A stretch of DNA of 64,000 bases from Saururus chinensis (Eukaryota > Streptophyta > Magnoliopsida > Piperales > Saururaceae), in NCBI GenBank assembly GCA_035235625.1, contig CP141141.1, forward strand, positions 25,045,968 to 25,109,967, read 5' to 3'. Below the pieces are notes generated by a model. The model ran no database searches. It was given only the letters and a program-made list of their open reading frames with translations, and had not been told where the DNA came from. Positions within the stretch are counted from its first letter, which is position 1. Each line of letters opens with the position of its first letter. The translations under genes and the position numbers were made by a program. Below are positions 13,006 through 23,965 of this stretch, piece by piece.

Positions 13006-14321
13006 GAAGCTCATACGTCCAATTTACAAACCTATTATGAAATTGCTCATTTAAACTCCATTAAAATCTACCAAGTGTTTCATCACACCATATCATAAAA
13101 TTTCAAACCAAACTATGTAAAACACAAAAACAAAATATTTGATTCTTCCATTAACCAACCAGCGACGTAGGATCTTACCTTGCTATTTATATCTTCTACT
13201 ATTGATCAACTGCTAGGGAGATTGATCAGAGGGCCAAGGGAAGAGGCAGAATGGAGAATAGGAACAAATGCCGAAATTCGGGAAGCGGCTGGCTGGATAA
13301 GAGGGATGGCGGAAAGACACCTATTGAGTATTGTTTATTTCCGGATGGGGAGAAGGTGGCCGCAATAGAAGTTTCTGGTTGGGAAATGACTGCCGGAGTG
13401 TGAGATCGCCAGAGTGGAGAGCAAAGAATGGAAAAAATTGGAACTTTCTCTGCGTCAAGAGTTCCACTCGATGATAGATGTTGTAGGAGGAGAAGGCTTG
13501 GCCGGTATGGTTGTTGACGGGGGGGAGTTTGACTGGATGAGTGATTGCCGTAGGAGATATAAAAGTCGGGATGGGTCAAGAGGTAAGAATGGAGAAATGG
13601 GAACTTTCAAACGCAAATCTGAATTTGGGATGCAAATGGTAAAGTAGGTTTGTAACTTTTTGTTTCAAATACCCTAAGGATATTATTGGCAATTCAAGCA
13701 TGCGTGTAGGAAAATCGAACGTGCGTAAATTTAATTATGCATCGATTTACCTGGCCTAGATTTGTATTTTGTCCGATTGTGAGGTCTAATTCTAAAAAAA
13801 TTTCATGATAACAGTGTTATCAGGATTCCATAAGTATCTCACTTTCGTCCCTACACCGGCGCTGCAAGCTTCCTTTCGGCCCTTCCTTATCCCTTTGTCA
13901 CCCCACCCCTTTGTCTAGCGCGGCTACAACAATGGAGCAAAGAAAAGTTTCCAGCGAGAAGCAAGATAGCCAAACCACCTCCCCCCTCCTGCCGAAGCTA
14001 AAAAAGAGGTCCAGCCAGCTCTGGCTCAGGCCGGAACCATAGTGGGAAACAGGAAAGGGGAAGCCTTTCCTGCCCTCCACTTTGGCTCCGGCCAGATGAG
14101 AACATCTTCTTTAGCTCCGATGCCACCGGCGCCAGCTCCAGCGCCATGGGGATCATAGAACGGGGTAGATAAGGTAATGGTGAGATATTAATGGGTCTGA
14201 ACTGGATTGCAGCATTCCAACATTAATAACTCCCTCCATCCTACATTAAGTGTCGACGGAAAGAGTATTAAATTAAGTATATCGAGTGTATCTTTCATGG
14301 GGGAACTCAACTCCACCCCTG
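13006..14321. other. Unidentified GC-richer segment with short frames
   Basis: The base composition rises relative to neighbours between 13200 and 14160. A minus-strand frame (13226-13579, 117 codons) is serine- and proline-rich. A plus-strand start at 13931 (MEQRKVSSEKQDSQTTS) runs about 36 codons. I recognise none of these. It could be the 5' region of a nuclear gene, or cargo from a mobile element. CTCCCTCCATCC at about 14231, near TA, resembles one end of a Stowaway-type MITE, but no matching right end is visible, since A1 begins at 14322. Confidence 0.4.
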
Positions 14322-14710
14322 TTGACATCATCTATTCCGTCTTTTCTTTAATATTTTATTATAATTTCACTCACATACAATTCTAACTTTAAAACGCGAT
14401 AACTTCTTAAACCGAAGTCGGAATATCGCGTTCTTAGTACTGATGGACTCATATTAATGAGCCCTTCAAAACTAGAGTGCACATGGTAGGTAATTCTGCA
14501 CTTTTTAAGTGGGTCCCGCCCATATGGCACACTTCCCGAGGTCATAAATTTGTCTCCCAACCTTCGTTTCATGTGTTCTTTGAATCGGTACGCTCGTTAT
14601 GTTGAGCTTTACTCATATACTAGGATTCCATTCCTTAAAACCCCTTCAACGTATCTAAAATTTATGTAATTTCCTCTGTTTTAAGCACAATTGGAACACA
14701 AGGTGTGACT
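14322..14710 (-). repeat. A1 left (3') LTR, truncated
   Basis: Aligns with 18589-18987 through GACATCAT, CTTTTCTTTAATA, CGATAACTTCTTA, CACTTTTTAAGTGGGTC and GAATCGGTACGCTC. It ends GTGTGACT, where the right copy ends GTGTGACA. Many differences between the copies indicate an old insertion. Confidence 0.8.
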
Positions 14711-15516
14711 TTTCTTCCCTCCTTAAACGAATTGCGTCCTTGCAATTTTCCCAAAAACATCTTCCAAACCACAACAAAATTGGATCGTTATTTGGATAGC
14801 AATCACAAATAATAATTCGATAATTTATAATCAAACACTTTATTCACAGGCACAACCCGATAAGTTATAATTAGATAACATAATCCAATAACTACTTGGA
14901 TAAAACACATAATCTGATAGTCTAAACTCAAATATTACAAAACAAAATCCATTAAATTATAATCAAATTAAACACTCATAAACAGATTTGATAAAAAAAA
15001 AAATCAGATTTCACATTCATAAACAAGATCCGGTATTTTAAGATCGGATAGAACCATCACAACAAAATCTGATAGTTCATGATTGGGTAAAACACATTAA
15101 ACACAATCTAATTATTACTTTGAAATCAAGTAGGTCATTATTCGGAGTCAAAACACAATACAATGATGCAGGGTTAATGAAATCCACAAAAGCAATTCCA
15201 AAACCCTCAGAAATTCAACTATCTTATAACTCATGCAAAAACATAATATGATAATTTATGGTGGGATAAAATGCTTTAAACAAAATCTGATTATTAATTT
15301 AAATTCAAATAAATCATATCATACGGAATCCGATTATGGACTTTTGAAATTGGATAAATCATTTTTCAGAATCAGAGCAAATCAAATCAAAGCAAAGCAG
15401 ACAGATCAATCTAGAAATTTTTTGAATTAAATTATCTGATAGATCACATAAATAGAATCTGATTATTAAAATTAGATACAATTTCAGAATCAAAATGGAA
15501 CAGACATATCAGAGCT

Positions 15517-16080
15517 ATGATACCGAACAACGTTCCCCTAAACACTCATGGGGCATTGAAAGGCTCAGAAGGCGAGGAGCTTTCCCAAGATGATCCACAC
15601 CCATGTGCACGCCAGAACTGATTATTTTTCTCGATGGGTATCCAGATAGAGAGTGCACTAAAAATCTTAGGTTTTACCCCGAAACTACCTTGAAAGTGAA
15701 CATATTTAAAACATAATGCAATTCATGTAAACCATTTACAACTATGATATTTTTCCAGAAAACATTGCTAATAAGCATAAATTTAGAATTAAAAACCCCC
15801 TACACCGTAGGTTGAGTTAAAATCTAAAATAATGTTAAGTAAAAAATTTATGAAAATGATTATAATATTTTCATTAAATTATTTGTCAGAAAATGAGTCA
15901 TTCATAAATGATTTGATTGCAAAACATATGCACAAATTGTCAGTTCGTCCAAGTCATGAGAAAATTAGAGTTGTGATACCGAACAACATTCCCCCCGACA
16001 CTCATGGCGTAGCCAGAGGCTCAGAAGGCTAGGAGTTTTCCCATAATGCTCCACACCTATATGCGCGCGCTAGAACCAAT
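15517..16080. repeat. Two copies of the GATACCGAACAAC module in A1
   Basis: GATACCGAACAACGTTCCCC (about 15520) and GATACCGAACAACATTCCCC (about 15976) each lead into ACTCATGG, CAGAAGGC, GAGCTTTCCCA-type text and TCCACACC. The A2 counterparts are at 46466 and 47043. The role is unknown. Conservation in non-coding internal DNA may mean RNA structure or packaging. Confidence 0.75.
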
Positions 16081-16383
16081 TATTTTTCTCGGTGGGTATC
16101 TAGAGAGTGCACGCATCCCTGTATCATTGTATGCATCATATCATAATATATTTTAGAAACAGATGCTAATCATAATCTTCTTATAGAGTCATTTAGAAAT
16201 TAAAACATCGGATAAAAATTATCCGATAGAAAATAGACTTGCTCAGAGTTTTTTGGGAATGAAATCAACCGACAGGAAACATACTTTTCCAATTTAAGTC
16301 AGGACCTACATTCCAGATTCAAATCACACTTAGAACAAACATTTTGAACCAAACCATACTTGAAATCAAAATTCATCTTAATA

Positions 16384-17420
16384 CACTAGTAGAATCAGCC
16401 TTGGAGCCATCCACTCACCCCTCATGTCCCATACCGCGAGTGTTTGATGTTTTCTCCACAATAATTCTACTAGCTATCGCAACAACTTTATGACTTTAAA
16501 TCACTTTTCCAAAACACGGAGGATTTGAACTCAATTTTCATGTTAAATCAACTAGCAGACTCAACCCTTGAGTGGTCCACTAATGTCGCATGTCCCATAC
16601 CATGGGTATTTGGCAGTTTCTCTTAGGGAAGGCCACAGTCTTTGAAAACAATTAAATTTAATTTCAACACACTAGCAGAACTAGCCCGAGAGTGATCCGT
16701 TAATACTACGTGTCCCATACTACGAGCATTTAGTATTTCCTCCTAGGTAGTTCCATTGTTTTTCTGAAAAATAACTTTCGAAATATAGATATTCCAAAAT
16801 TGAATCTGGTGTCAATATATCGACAGAATTTACTGTAGAGCTATTCATTAACATCTCATGTCCCATACCGTGGATGTCTAATGGTTTCTCTCTTGGCAAC
16901 TCTATCGCCCTTCAAAATAAAGTCATTTTATAAGTAAATAATTTTTTTCAAAACACACAATTTGAAGTCAAATTTTATTTCCAACACACTAGCAGTAACT
17001 AACTCTAGAGCTACCCATGAACACCTCACGTCCCATATCATGGATGTTTCATGGTTTCTTATAGAGGGTTCCACCGTCTTGCAAAATAGATCTTCTGAAC
17101 TTTCAAATTTTAGATATTTCAAAGTTGAATTTTAATTTCAATATACCAGTAGAACTAACTCAAGAGTTTTCCACTAACACTCGCATCCCATAACGTAGGT
17201 GTTTGGTGGTCACTCTTATATAGTTCCATCATCTTTTAAAACAAATTCATTTCTTAATTAAATGAATTTTCTGAATCAGACAATTCGAAATCAAATTTTA
17301 TTTCAATACCCCAGTATAAATAAACGTAGAGTCTTCAACTAGTGCCTCGTGTCTCATACGAAAGGCATTTGGTGCTTACTCCTTCGTAATTCTACCATTG
17401 TTTAAAATAATTTTGATGAA
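16384..17420. repeat. Seven diverged internal repeats in A1
   Basis: CTAGCAGAAC-like words near 16384, 16549, 16668, 16817, 16985, 17142 and 17309 are each followed about 40 bp later by CATGTCCCATACC and then a GTTTGGTGGTTTCTC-like word. Spacing is about 120-170 bp. The tidier array in A2 (47416-48115) shows the same words. Confidence 0.75.
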
Positions 17421-18285
17421 CTATTTGAAATCAAAATTGCTTAAATCATTTTTAAAAAAAATCATGTAATGGATTCATAACAGAGAATTCTGATTAATTC
17501 AAAATCGGAATTCGTAAAATCAAAGTTTATATCAAATCTAACATAACACATACAAAATAGAATTACAAATCATTTCTGAATTACAAATCGAAATTCACCA
17601 AAATTGGTTTCCGTCTGGAATCCGATGTAACACATGCAAAACGTAATTCCAAATCAATTTCGATACAACAGAAAATTCGTATTAAATCACGTTTGATTAA
17701 AAACTAGAATTCGTAAAATCAGAGTTTATATTAAATCTAATGTCATATATACATAATAGAAAGTTCAAATTCAGAATTTGTATTAAATCCACTATCACAG
17801 TTGAAACAAAATTTAAAATTAATTCAGATTCAAAATTGGAATTTGTATCAAAACAAGATTCAGAACAGAATTTTAAATAATAACCGTTTCAAAAGTGAAA
17901 TTCATAAACTCGGAGTTTATATCAATTCGAAATAATACAAGTTGGACAAAAATTCCAAATCACTTCTAATCAACCAAATAAGAAATTATAAATATATAAG
18001 AGTCAAGAGCAATTCCGATACCATACCAGCAAAGCAGAATTACAAATCCAAACCCGATATAACTTATTCATAACAAAATTTCTGAATCATTTTAGATTAA
18101 GTATCAAAATTCATAAAATTGATGTTCATATCAAATCCATTGGAACACATGGGAAAAATAGAATGTACAAATCTAAAATTCGAGGTAACACAATTGGAAC
18201 ACGATTCAAAATTAATTAAAAATTAGAATTCTAATCAAATCAAGGTATTTTTTTTAAGATATTTTCCTCTCGCGGACGGAGAAAA

Positions 18286-18297
18286 GCTTCGATACCA
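18286..18297 (-). promoter_or_regulatory. Primer-binding site of A1
   Basis: TGGTATCGAAGC lies two bases from the right LTR on the minus strand. It resembles the plant initiator-Met tRNA site TGGTATCAGAGC with two differences. It fixes the element's orientation. Confidence 0.8.
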
Positions 18298-18299
18298 TT

Positions 18300-18987
18300 T
18301 GTAACACCCCGACCTGGAAACCGACCTGGACTGTGGGTTATTTGGAAAACAAAATCGGAGAGCGAAAGAATGAAAAGGAATACTAATTCACATATGCATG
18401 CCATGTGTTGCGCATACAAAAAACTATGTAATGTGGTTGGCACATGCTGATGTGCGTGTGACACGCCACGCATGTCTGCTAAGTGTCCCACATGTGTGGC
18501 GCACTTAGCCATCCTATTGCGCGGCCCCGTGTCGCACGAATGACCATGATTGGGTGGCACAGCGTGCTGATTGCTTTGCTTGGCTCCTACTGACATCATA
18601 TATATCGTCTTTTCTTTAATACTTTATTATTATTTTATTTAAATACAATTTAGACTTCGAAACACGATAACTTCTTATCCCGAAGTGGGAATCGCACACT
18701 CTTGGTACAAGTGGACTTGTATTGATGAACCCTGTGAAACTAGACCCAACATGGGTAGGTTATTAAGCACTTTTTAAGTGGGTCACACCCATGTGGCATG
18801 CTTCCTGAGGTTATAACTTTCACTCTGACCTTCGTTTTGAGTGTTCTTTGAATCGTTACACTCATTAGTTTGAGCTCTACTCATATACAGGGACTCCATT
18901 CCTTAAAACCCCTTAAAACTTAACGAAATTTTATGTAATTACCCTTAACCCTCAGGTTTAAGTGCAATCGGAACACGGGGTGTGACA
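18300..18987 (-). repeat. A1 right (5') LTR
   Basis: 688 bp with TG...CA ends on the minus strand (TGTCACACCCC to GGGTGTTACA). It borders copia reverse-transcriptase sequence at 18988. The expected 5-bp duplicate of TACAA (18988-18992) cannot be checked because the left LTR end is lost. Confidence 0.8.
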
Positions 18988-19418
18988 TACAATGATTTTA
19001 TTAGCTTGCACACCTTGTGTTCCTCTCCAGGAACTACAAAACCCTCAGGTTATTCCATGTAAATCTCCTCCTCTAAATCTCCATTTAGGAAGGTAGTCTT
19101 TACATTCATCTGGTGTAGGTCTAAATCAAAGTAAGCAACACATGCTAAGAGATATCTGATAGAGTCAAATCTTGACACGGGCGAGTGTGTCTCTTTAAAG
19201 TCCATCACATACACCTGGGTGAACCCTTTGGCCACTAATCTCGCTTTGCACTTGTCTATTGACACATCTGCCTTAAGCTTCTTTTTGAAGATCCATTGAC
19301 ACCCTATGGGCTTCCGCCCTTTAGGTGGATCCACTATCTTCCAGACCTTATTCTTTACGATTGAATCCATTTCCTCTTTAATAGCATTTTGCCATTCTTG
19401 AGCGTCTGGAAGACTCAA
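18988..19418 (-). pseudogene. Copia reverse transcriptase N-terminal part
   Basis: Encodes WQNAIKEEMDSIVKNKVWKI, CQWIFKKKLKADVSIDKCKA, RLVAKGFTQ and VKTTFLNGDLEEEIYME, the RVT_2 domain of copia elements that copies RNA to DNA. In motif A the catalytic aspartate of MDVKTAFLNG is asparagine (HQMNVKTTFLNG). After YME a stop replaces an expected glutamine, and the text EGFVVPGEEHKVCKLIKSLY can be followed to 18988, where the gene is interrupted just before the usual GLKQAPR. Inactive by mutation and truncation. Confidence 0.93.
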
Positions 19419-19851
19419 AGCTTGATCAAGGGTAATTAGGTCATCTAGAATAGGTTCATTGAATATGACGTTGTCTTCCCCTATTCCCCTAGCATTGTAT
19501 AGAAGTCCCTCAACCCTGTAGAAGGTCTTCTTTCCCTCAATGCCCTTGGTTTATGTAAGATTTGATTTGGTCCTGATCCAATTACTTCCTCTAGCTATCT
19601 CAAATAAATCTACTCTTTTATTAGGTATTTTGGGGTTTAATTCTTATTTTAATAAATGAGCGTCTCTAGACTCAATAACCCCCACTAGACCATCCATGTG
19701 GTGAACCACAAATCTGTACCCCTTAGAGTTGATCACAATAACCAATAAAGTTACACTTTATAGTCTTAGGGTCCATCTTAGACCTATGTTGTTCATGCAC
19801 CTTTACGTGTGCCCTGGACCCCCACACTCTTAGATTCACTAAGCTTGGGCG

Positions 19852-20274
19852 TTAGCCTGTCCATAGCTCATAAGGTGTCTGTTGAACTACCTTTGTAGGT
19901 ACATGATTAAGGATGTACACAGCTGTGTCTAAAGCCTCATCCCAAAAAATGGTTTCTAATTTAGAATGATTTAACATGGACCTTACCATGTCCATAAGTG
20001 TCCTATTATGCCTTTCTGCCACTCCATTTTGCTGTGGAGTGTTGGGAAGGTTATATTGATGCACTATTCCCTGATCGGTACAATAATCCTTAAATAGATC
20101 AAAATTGTGCTCGCTACCCCTATCAGTCCTTAGGACTTTTACCTTCCTACCTAACTGGGTCTCTACCTCAGTTTCAAATTCCGCGAATTTATCTAAGGCA
20201 TTAGATTGTCTGTTTATTAGATACATGTACCCATATCTTGAATAGTCATCTATGAAGGTTATGAAATAGGTCAT
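19852..20274 (-). pseudogene. Copia integrase core fragment
   Basis: 140 codons from the integrase core that inserts element DNA. All three acidic residues are visible: D in [14 protein letters not shown] in [12 protein letters not shown] and E in [14 protein letters not shown]. The text ends TPYELWTG, a typical copia boundary. The zinc-finger part to its right (20275-20490) is broken by stops. Of all frames in this element, this piece is the best preserved. Confidence 0.95.
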
Positions 20275-20492
20275 ACCTCTGTGGGTCTAAACATTTAGGG
20301 GCCCTCAAATGTCTAAATTAACTACCCCTAATAGTTCATTTGCCATTTATCTCTTTTGGAAGGATTGCCTGCTCATCTTCCTTGATAAGCAATCCTCACA
20401 CACACACGTAAGTCTTTAGATATTTTGGGCAATAACTCTGCATTCGACATCCTATGTAGTTTATCTACATTTACATGACACAATCACATGTG

Positions 20493-21051
20493 TCATATCA
20501 ATGCATCATCCACAGACAAAACAATATAATCAGAAGAGTTTAATTTATTGGAAACAAATGAGTCCATAACATCTAAACAATACAATCCATCAACCAAAGT
20601 AGCAGTAAAAAGAACTGAGCCACCCTTGCCCATTGTGGCTTTGCTCCCTTTAAATTTAACTTCAAATCCCTTTGTTGTTAGAATAGGAATTGAGATCACA
20701 TTCCTCCTGATGGAGGGAGCAAATAACATATCAGTAAGCACAAGAGTTGACCCTTACTTCAGTAGGATCCGATAAGTCCTCATGGCCTCCACATCGCAAT
20801 AAGTGTTGTTTCCCATGTAGACTTTGTTCTTTCCTGGGAGGAGATTGATCATTTCACCCCTAGATCCCCTGGAGTGACACATGCACTGTGGCTCTAGAGT
20901 CCAACCACCAAGTCTTCTCCTTAACATCAGCGATCATGACTTCAAAAACAATACAAATTATCTCCATGTTCTTGCCCTTGTTGTTGTTGGTCTGGTCATC
21001 CTTATAGGGACAATTAGCCTTGAAGTGGCACACCGGCCACACTTGAAGCAA
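20493..21051 (-). pseudogene. Copia protease region, broken
   Basis: 20860-21051 encodes CHFKANCPYK, a remnant of the gag zinc knuckle, and then WWLDSRATVHVS. In copia proteases this reads WxLDSGAT/C, where the aspartate is catalytic. Here the glycine is arginine. 20493-20741 encodes LTDMLFAPSIRRNVISIPIL and DGLYCLDV, which follow the protease in this family. Frames change between the pieces. Confidence 0.85.
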
Positions 21052-21811
21052 ACACCTTGGGGTTTGCTATTCCCCTTGTCATTGCCTTTGTTTTGAGGCT
21101 TCTTCCCCTTTCTCTCGAACGCTTTCTTCCTTGAAGGTTCTGGCCCCTGTCCACCTTTCTTCCCACCACAAGAGTTCTATGCCAGGTTGGTAGTAGTAGT
21201 CCCTGACGCATTGACATGGTTCTTCCTTTCTTACTCAAGCCCAAGCTTGGCAGTGAGAGCCTCCATTATCAACTTCTTGTCACTCATGTTGAGGTACACC
21301 ACTACACTCTCCCATGACTTAGGGAGGCTATTCAACATAGTGGACACTTGGACTCCCTCCTAGATAAGGTCATCTAGGGTCTCCAGGTCATCAACAATGA
21401 TGGACATGGCACTCAGGTGCTCATTCACATCATCTCCTTCTCTCATCCTAGAGTTTTGATATTTTGAGTGCAACATCATCTTATGAGTCTCAATCTGCTC
21501 GTCATACCTCACAGATACAGCTTCAAGCATCTCTAAACAGTCTTGTACTTCTCAAAGAACGTCTCCATCTTAGGCTTCATGAAGGTCAATATAGTGTACT
21601 TGGCCTTGTTGTCATCATCCTTCAATTTCTCATAGGCCTTTTTTTGAGTTACAGAATAATTTTCTGGGCATGGCTCAATGACCTACTCCATGACCTAAGC
21701 CAGATCAGAGAGAGTGAGGATATGGTGTATCCACCTCTTCCGTACCAAATAATTATCAACATTGAGTTTCTCTATCTTTCCCAGCTCAAAGGTGACCATC
21801 TTTGATGCCAT
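21052..21811 (-). pseudogene. Copia gag, broken
   Basis: A start at 21809-21811 opens MASKMVTFELGKIEKLN, followed by the NYLVRKRWIHHIL-type text of a UBN2 gag, which forms the particle coat. A stop follows soon (LSDLA*VME). 21014-21244 encodes a basic stretch, GRKVDRGQNLQGRKRSRERG, before the zinc knuckle. Stops and frame changes occur throughout. Confidence 0.85.
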
Positions 21812-22614
21812 TATGCACAACTAGATTAACTTCAAAAAGAAGGCACAGATGCACGAATGAATACTCTGTTATGGCCAATAACTACTTTGTTAATTATGTA
21901 TTATTTGACTCACTTACTCTAATACACAGCAAAGGGACAACTGTTTTTAGCTAATATAATTAATTTAATTGGATATAAATTAGAAAAAATCATTATGAAG
22001 TGAAAAGTCCAAAATACCCTTACGTCCCTTAAGATAAGTTGACCTAATATGCAATAACTTGTGATAATAACTATGCTACCCCTTAAGCACACACAATCAA
22101 CAATAAAACACTTAATAGGGTTGCTGAAAAAATTGCTTTTAGAAGCATGAAAGATTATAATTAAGGTTCTGGACAGCAAACAATGATGCACACAAAATGC
22201 CCTTCTGAATTGACTAAAATGCCCCACGGGCTAATTTGGTCAATTTGCACTATTTTCTAATTTAATTAATCAATTAAATCAACACAATATAATCAATTAA
22301 ACATCATGGACCAGAAAGCATGTATGTGCATCTAAAGTGATCAAAATATTCATTGGGAGAAAAATTCACAAGTGTAAATTTACAATTTTACCCCTGGGCA
22401 TACCAAAATAAATAAATGATCAAATCACAAAATTCCAGAAAACTAATCAATGAATCAGTTCATAATTAACTCAATTTCACTTTAATTTCCAAAATCCCTA
22501 GCATGGAATGATGTATAGATATCTATTTAGGGTTTTCCCCCAACTATACATTAAAACCCAAAATCGGATAAAGATCTCAACTTTTTGCAAATCAGCAACC
22601 AAAAACCCTTTTCC

Positions 22615-22628
22615 GGGCTCCGATACCA
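22615..22628 (-). promoter_or_regulatory. Copia primer-binding site
   Basis: TGGTATCGGAGCCC on the minus strand, one base from the LTR, matches the initiator-Met tRNA type with one change in the first 12 bases. It marks the LTR border at 22630. Confidence 0.85.
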
Positions 22629-22629
22629 C

Positions 22630-23608
22630 TGTAGACTAGTGTCAAAGTAGAAGCATGATGGTAAATGAGCCCAAGGGTTGGCGCCTCGCATAAAAATCAC
22701 AACTTTAAAATCAATCCTCCACACAATCACATGAATAAGCATATCCATAAGCATTAATCATGTAAATCAGGGCAAAATATGAATTAAAATGAAAACAAAG
22801 AAAGGTACAGATTGATGTTTGGGGCTGATCAGCCAAGGGATGTCCTCTTCCTTCACGCCAATGTGGACCAATTGAATTACAATTAAATCAAACAAGAGAG
22901 GAGATTGCCTTGTATTCTTGTGTAGATTCCTCAAAACCCCTTTCTTGGATGGAGAAAACAGTGAGGAGGAGCACCCATACTTCGCCTTGAAGCCACATGC
23001 TTGAGAGGGAGAAGATTCGCCATCTTGCACCACTCACAAGGGAGAGGAAGGGGGCTGCCAGCCCCTTGCTCTCTTTGAGACAAGGGCACCACGCACCAAA
23101 GAGAAGGAGAGGGGGCGGAATGGGAGAGAGAGGTGAGCGGAGGCTGCTCTATTACTTAGGGCTTCCCCCTCTCTCTTATCTCTATTTATAGCCCTCCCTC
23201 TTAATCCTATGTGGGCTTCAATTAAGCGGGCCTCCTTCTTGATTTCACTGGGCTCTCTTAGAGGTTCTGACACAATGGGAGTGGGCTCTGCTTCTCATAG
23301 CCCACGAGTGCCTGGACCCCCTGCACATGGCTAAGCACACGATAGGATCGACCCCGCGCTAACCACAGGTCCAACCATCGACACTAATTCATGAGTTGGG
23401 CATCACAATGTGATGATGTTCACCCTAGTCACATACCTAGTGTGCATGTGTGATGGATGTGGGTCCCAAATGAATTTATGTCACAATGGTTCATGTGGGG
23501 TTAACGCGACCACCCCCACTATCCTTGGACCCTGTGGCCCGTACTAACTCACCCAAACTATGAACAAAGTGGACCGAAATGGGCCTGAGCCCATACCCCG
23601 GTCCAACA
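22630..23608 (-). repeat. Copia 5' LTR
   Basis: 979 bp. On the minus strand it starts TGTTGGACCGGGG and ends CACTAGTCTACA, beside the primer-binding site. Only one LTR is visible because the other end of the element is lost. Short frames in it (22767-23273) are not genes. Confidence 0.75.
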
Positions 23609-23715
23609 AATATCCATTTCAAGTCTTGAACTAAAACTCAAATGTAATTGTGAAATTATATACTAATAATATATATAGAATAAATAATATTTATATATAT
23701 ATAGTTATTAATTTA

Positions 23716-23909
23716 AAATATACATATAGAGAAAGAGAGAAAAATGATATAGTGCGCCGTTATATCCATGAGTAGGTGAGCTACACGAATCCTGGGCTCC
23801 CAATTCCCATCTAAGGGCCAAAAATAGGGAATTGGGGTACTCCAATTAACCATCAAATGGGAATCGGGCGATCAAGATCCATATGCCTCATCTAGCTCAT
23901 AGATATAGT

Positions 23910-23963
<54 letters not shown>

Positions 23964-23965
23964 CC
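23716..23965. mobile_element. Foldback MITE-like element with CT and TA microsatellites
   Basis: ATATCCATGAGTAGGTGAG (left) pairs with a right-hand sequence whose complement reads ATATCTATGAGCTAGATGAG. Inner segments TCCCAATTCCCAT and ATGGGAATCGGGCGA also pair, so most of the 250 bp can fold back. No coding content. It ends in (CT)n at about 23911-23943 and (TA)n at about 23944-23963. The superfamily is uncertain. Confidence 0.5.

Larger units (their letters stand above)
14322..18987 (-). mobile_element. Element A1: old non-coding LTR retrotransposon
   Basis: Read on the minus strand. The right LTR is 18300-18987 (688 bp, starts TGTCACACCCC, ends GGGTGTTACA). Next to it the primer-binding site TGGTATCGAAGC (18286-18297) resembles the initiator-Met tRNA type. 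The internal region is 14711-18299. The polypurine tract AAGGAGGGAAGAAA is at 14711-14724, and the left LTR is truncated (14322-14710). It lacks the part matching 18300-18588. No gag, protease, reverse transcriptase or integrase frame is visible in 3.6 kb, so it is a LARD-type non-autonomous element. Internal repeat motifs match A2 (43871-51316), which makes them relatives. A1 is inserted in the copia reverse transcriptase gene at 18988. Confidence 0.82.
18988..23608 (-). mobile_element. Degraded Ty1/copia retrotransposon, 3' part missing
   Basis: Minus-strand order is 5' LTR (22630-23608), primer-binding site (22615-22628), leader, gag (from 21811), protease, integrase, then reverse transcriptase, which is cut at 18988 by A1. 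Integrase before reverse transcriptase is the Ty1/copia order. The rest of the reverse transcriptase, RNase H and the 3' LTR are not in the window. Gag and pol have many stops. It encoded its own replication proteins once but is dead. Confidence 0.92.

Noticed and set aside
18240..18599. 119-codon minus-strand frame as a host gene
   Set aside because: It lies within the A1 5' LTR and primer-site region and has no recognisable domain.
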